From NCBI GenBank assembly GCA_947095535.1, contig OX352774.1:175272200-175336199 (forward strand): a stretch of DNA of 64,000 nucleotides, given 5' to 3'. This stretch comes from Poecilobothrus nobilitatus. Taxonomy: Eukaryota > Arthropoda > Insecta > Diptera > Dolichopodidae. The translations under genes and the position numbers were made by a program. Below, one piece after another: positions 60,401 to 64,000 of this stretch. The notes below the pieces were generated by a model. That model was not told where the DNA came from, made no database searches, and saw only the letters and a program-made list of their open reading frames with translations. How positions within the stretch are numbered: the stretch's first letter is position 1; every line of letters begins with the position of its first letter.

Positions 60401-62887
60401 CTATGTTTTTACGCTGACTGATTGATAATGTTACTATACTGCAATATACTCATTTTACTGAAAACTCTTATTCCGTTACAGGAATAAAAATCTAATCCAT
60501 CATTCAATTCTTATAAAAGAATGATAAAATTTTTTGAATTATTTGATAATTTATTTCCTATACACAAAATCATTTGCCTTCTAGAACTTCATTCCGTTTA
60601 CTTTGAATGGGACAAATATAATGTCACTTCTAACATACATTAGGAACAATTCATTCGCTTGTTGTTACAGAAAACATACACAATTATATATTATTTTTTA
60701 AAACATAGCTTTTAAATTTTATATTTTGTTATCCAAATACAAACTTTTAACGGTAACCTCTCTACATATTATCTACGAACTCTTTTGGCTGAAACCTCAA
60801 ATATTTCAAAATTGGAGGACAGTTTACCAAGCAAACATAGACTTCACAATTTCAAAAAATGTGTTTAATTAAGAATAAAAAGAAACTGAAAAGTTCAAGG
60901 AACCTTTATTAAATGTAATTTCATTCATTTAATTCTCTTTACTATATAAAATGGATCATACATGGTTAAACACATGCTTTAAGTCCCATTTTCATATTTC
61001 TTTGACTCAAGCAATGATTATAATATAATTTTTAAAAAATTGATTTATCTGGACTGTATATGTAGCTAAAATCTTTTTCTGGTGCGTATTAATAACATTA
61101 AATTTTTTATGAAATTAAAATCAAAATATTGTAAAAAGCTTCAAAGCTTTTAGACATAAGTGTATAAATGCGCATATTGCTACACACAATACTTGTAAAT
61201 ATATAAAAAAAATAGAGAAAATTAAAAAAAAAAAAAAAATTTAAAGGATCATAAAAAATTTTTTTTTTTTACATACTCATGGTGTTAATTTTTAACAAAC
61301 AAATTGAGGAAACCTTCATATATAACTTCTGAGGCTGTTGTTGTTGTTGTTGCTGTTTGAAAAAATACACCATTTTTTTTCTATTTTTACATTACGTCAT
61401 AATCCTTATAAGAAAGAATCCTTTTTAATTTTTGTTTTTGTTTTTTTTTTTTTTTGGTTTCTATTGCCTTCAACATAAATTTGGTTTAAATTTCAGTGAA
61501 ATTTTATAAGAAAAATTGAAAAACCTCCTAACACACACATTAAATGAGAATCTTCTTTTTCTTCAAGGACCCAATTAGCGGTGTTAGCTTTTTAAAATTC
61601 TTCTATATAGATTCAAACACTCTTGGACTTTTATAGAAGAGCTTAAATTTTATTTACAACGAAATTAAAAAAAAACACAAAATAAAATAAAAGTGTTATA
61701 GAAGGACTCAACTTTGCTTTTAATATAATAAGAAAAAAAAAATAAATTTTTGTTTCTGGTTTTTTTTAGAACATTATTAAGTTGTTCTAAAGATTAACAC
61801 AGTACTATATAAGCATATAAGCGTAAATTTGATATATATATATAACACATATATATATGAACATAAAATTTGTATATATGCATTAGTTGTTGGAGCAGTA
61901 AATTACATAAGTAGGCGAAACAAATAACAACCGTGATGACAAATTTCTTCTTTTTCTTTTTTTTTTTTTTTTTTTGATGCAAAAACCGAACAGAATGAAT
62001 TGTAAACCTAAATAAACCAGAAGAGAAAAAGAAAGTAAATAAGAAGAAAAACGAAAAAAAAAAGAAAAATAAAATAAAATACAGTTCTAAAGAATTTCTC
62101 TTAATGAAGATTATACATTTCTTTTTGCCTTATTTTTGAAAGGACACTTCAGAAATCCCACAATTAAGTCTCTTTTGGTGTAAGCAAGGTGCGATGATTT
62201 TCTTATATATTTTTTTTTTGTTTTGTGGTTCTGTACCATATGTTTGAGGGATTCTTTTGATCAATTAAGAGTTCAAGTAGGTATAATATACACATACATT
62301 TCTCAGAGAATTTAAATATATATATATTTAAAAAAAAAAAAAAATATGTTCTTTTAGAATATGTATAAAGAAAATTTACACTTACGGAAATTTATTTAAA
62401 AATTAAACAACTGGAAAGTTGATTTTTAAACAACGTGTTAAAAATGGCTTTTTATATTAAAGAAGAGCTTTCTATAGTCGTGTTAAAAAGCTTTTTATAC
62501 TGACGCTGATTTCTAAAATTACTACTGCAATTTATTGAAATTAGAGATTTGTTTTAAATAGATTATAGCTCTTAAATGTGATGAGTAGAGATATATACCG
62601 GAATTTTGAAAATAATTTAATAATTTTTACTATAGAAAAACAATATTTAATTTTTAAAACTTATTTTGAATAAAGAGTAAAAATAATATATTTTAAAAGA
62701 TAAAAAATAGGTATACTTAAACAAAAAGTTTTAAACAAATTACATATAATTAGATATATTATAAAATTGTTTCTAATTTTTTGTTTATAACTGTAAGTAC
62801 TATAATTTTTAATTTAGTATTACATATGTATACATATATATTTATGTTGTATATAAATTTGTTTTTTTTTTTTTGTTTTTCATTTAG
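57441..62887. other. Long AT-rich noncoding stretch
   Basis: No gene is recognised in 5.4 kb. Two overlapping open frames on opposite strands at 57829-58069 have no domain. A (GTT)n tract lies at 61335-61352. ATATATGTATGTATAT-type words are frequent at 59090-59170 and 59655-59680. Confidence 0.6.
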
Positions 62888-62999
62888 ATGAATTCAATAT
62901 AAGAAAATATGAAAATTAGTTCTGTCACAAAGCTTCAATGCACTTTAAAGGCCTATGTATACATCAGTTAAAAGAAAATTTCTTAAAGAATTGACAAAG
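62888..62999 (+). other. Possible noncoding exon with good splice borders
   Basis: A run of T with TTTTTCATTTAG ends at 62887, and ACAAAG followed by GTAAGTAG begins the intron at 63000. All three frames contain stops, so it cannot be an internal coding exon. It could be a UTR or lncRNA exon. It contains a 20-codon ATG frame starting MKISSVTKLQCT. The 112-bp length is normal for an exon. Both splice signals are close to consensus, but A/T-rich DNA supplies pyrimidine tracts freely. Confidence 0.25.
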
Positions 63000-63786
63000 G
63001 TAAGTAGAGTAGATATGCATATGTATAAAAAAAAAATAAATAAAATAAAATAAATGTAGATTTTTCTTAAGTTAATTGGCTCTTAACTTAAAGATATTTC
63101 GACAAATGCTTTTAATTATTTTCATATAAGTTTTAAAAGTTTAATTTTTTTTTGTAATTTCAAGGATTTTTAATTTGTATTAAAATTATTAAATATGGCA
63201 TAAATTTAATTTTAATTGGTTATATATTCGTTTTATATTTTTTAATTATATTTTAATAATTAATTAATAGATTTTTACCTTTTTATATATATATAATAGA
63301 ACAAAACGGTAAATATAAAGCGACAATTCAATTTAATTAAGATACTCATAATAACGTAATTATAACATTAATTAATTAAAACTTAAAGAATGTAGTGGGG
63401 TTTGTAATGCTAAATACCAAAAAAAAAAAAAAACAGTAATCCAATTGAAGAAAAATTTAGTTTTTTTTAACTGTATTGGGTTTTTTTTTTACTTTATTGA
63501 AGACAAAATTTATCGTAATCTTTTTAAATTTTGTACAAAAACAATTTTTTTTAATTTATTTTTCTGGTCATAACCGAAACTATTTAATTTCAAAATGTTA
63601 AGAGACGAAAAATCCTTAGAATTCAAGACATTAAAATTTTAATTTGTTGAATTGGAACATCAAAAAATTTGTAGGCATAAAAAGGAATATTCTGACAGTC
63701 TTATACTTCACAGATGATTTTCATAAAATTTCATATAAATGTAAGACTAATTGAAAATCTAAACTATAGCAGTTGTCTAGAGGCAA
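63000..63786. other. AT-rich noncoding stretch
   Basis: Nothing recognised. Confidence 0.6.
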
Positions 63787-63830
63787 TTCAACACTGCAAG
63801 GCTAATGAAGACTGCTGCAGTAGTGTTGAA
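63787..63830. other. Hairpin with TTCAACACT arms
   Basis: TTCAACACT at 63787-63795 is exactly inverted at 63822-63830. Partial extra pairing (TGCA with TGCA) lies inside the loop. The stem is 9 bp, shorter than a microRNA precursor. Nearby sequence (63780-63850) is less AT-rich than average. Confidence 0.5.
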
Positions 63831-64000
63831 AGACGAAACAGTCCTAAAATAAAAACATTAGTTTAATAAAGATAAACAAAAAGGTGTACTTGTCCCGGGT
63901 AGTATAAATGATGAAAACTGAACAACTGAACATTTTCTATGCAATATGAAATTATCTTTAATCTTATTATTAATAATTTTCAATGCAAGAATATATACAG
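63831..64000. other. AT-rich end of window
   Basis: Nothing recognised. Confidence 0.6.

Overview
This is very AT-rich eukaryotic DNA (my rough visual estimate is about four bases in five A or T). It has no recognisable intact protein-coding gene, no rRNA, no CRISPR array and no bacterial operon structure. Long A and T runs, (AT)n and (CATCA)n-type microsatellites, islands built from ATGTACATATGTATGT-like words, many decayed jockey-like non-LTR retrotransposons, and AT-rich inverted-repeat elements together suggest a fly (Diptera, probably Cyclorrhapha). The window looks intergenic or like the inside of a very large intron. That assignment is inference; no gene in the window fixes the species or locus.

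Layout. 0-3.4 kb is AT-rich DNA with short dispersed motifs. 3.39-4.67 kb is a copy of a dispersed repeat, called family A here, with GCACATTTCC inverted ends, a (TCCG)n block and internal units of about 475 bp. Other family A copies lie at 22.47-23.06, 23.40-24.20 and 25.73-26.15 kb (inverted), and at 44.57-46.07 kb (interrupted). 7.02-7.32 kb is a minisatellite. 8.36-9.14 and 31.61-32.19 kb hold candidate MITE-like elements. 20.83-20.98 kb holds a short SINE with target-site duplications. 21.67-21.87 kb is a 109-bp tandem duplication. 28.86-28.93 kb contains a tRNA-like sequence.

Non-LTR retrotransposon fossils lie at 17.8-18.4 (+), 34.88-35.15 (+), 35.37-35.63 (+), 35.69-36.79 (-), 37.38-37.89 (-), 38.82-38.88 (+), 46.95-48.14 (-), 53.95-54.34 (-) and 56.80-57.44 kb (+). 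All are broken by stops or frameshifts. The 34.9-37.9 kb cluster has fragments of several lineages in opposite orientations.

The strangest segment is 45.00-45.52 kb, minus strand. It is a decayed coding sequence of a family I do not recognise, lying inside a gap in a family A copy. Four places (10.29, 16.21, 26.28 and 62.89 kb, all plus strand) have splice-like borders and may be exons; the 16.21 and 62.89 kb ones have the best signals. None is assigned to a known protein.

Most open reading frames of 60-94 codons in the window are about what chance gives at this composition, or are low-complexity A/T translations. I did not annotate them as genes.
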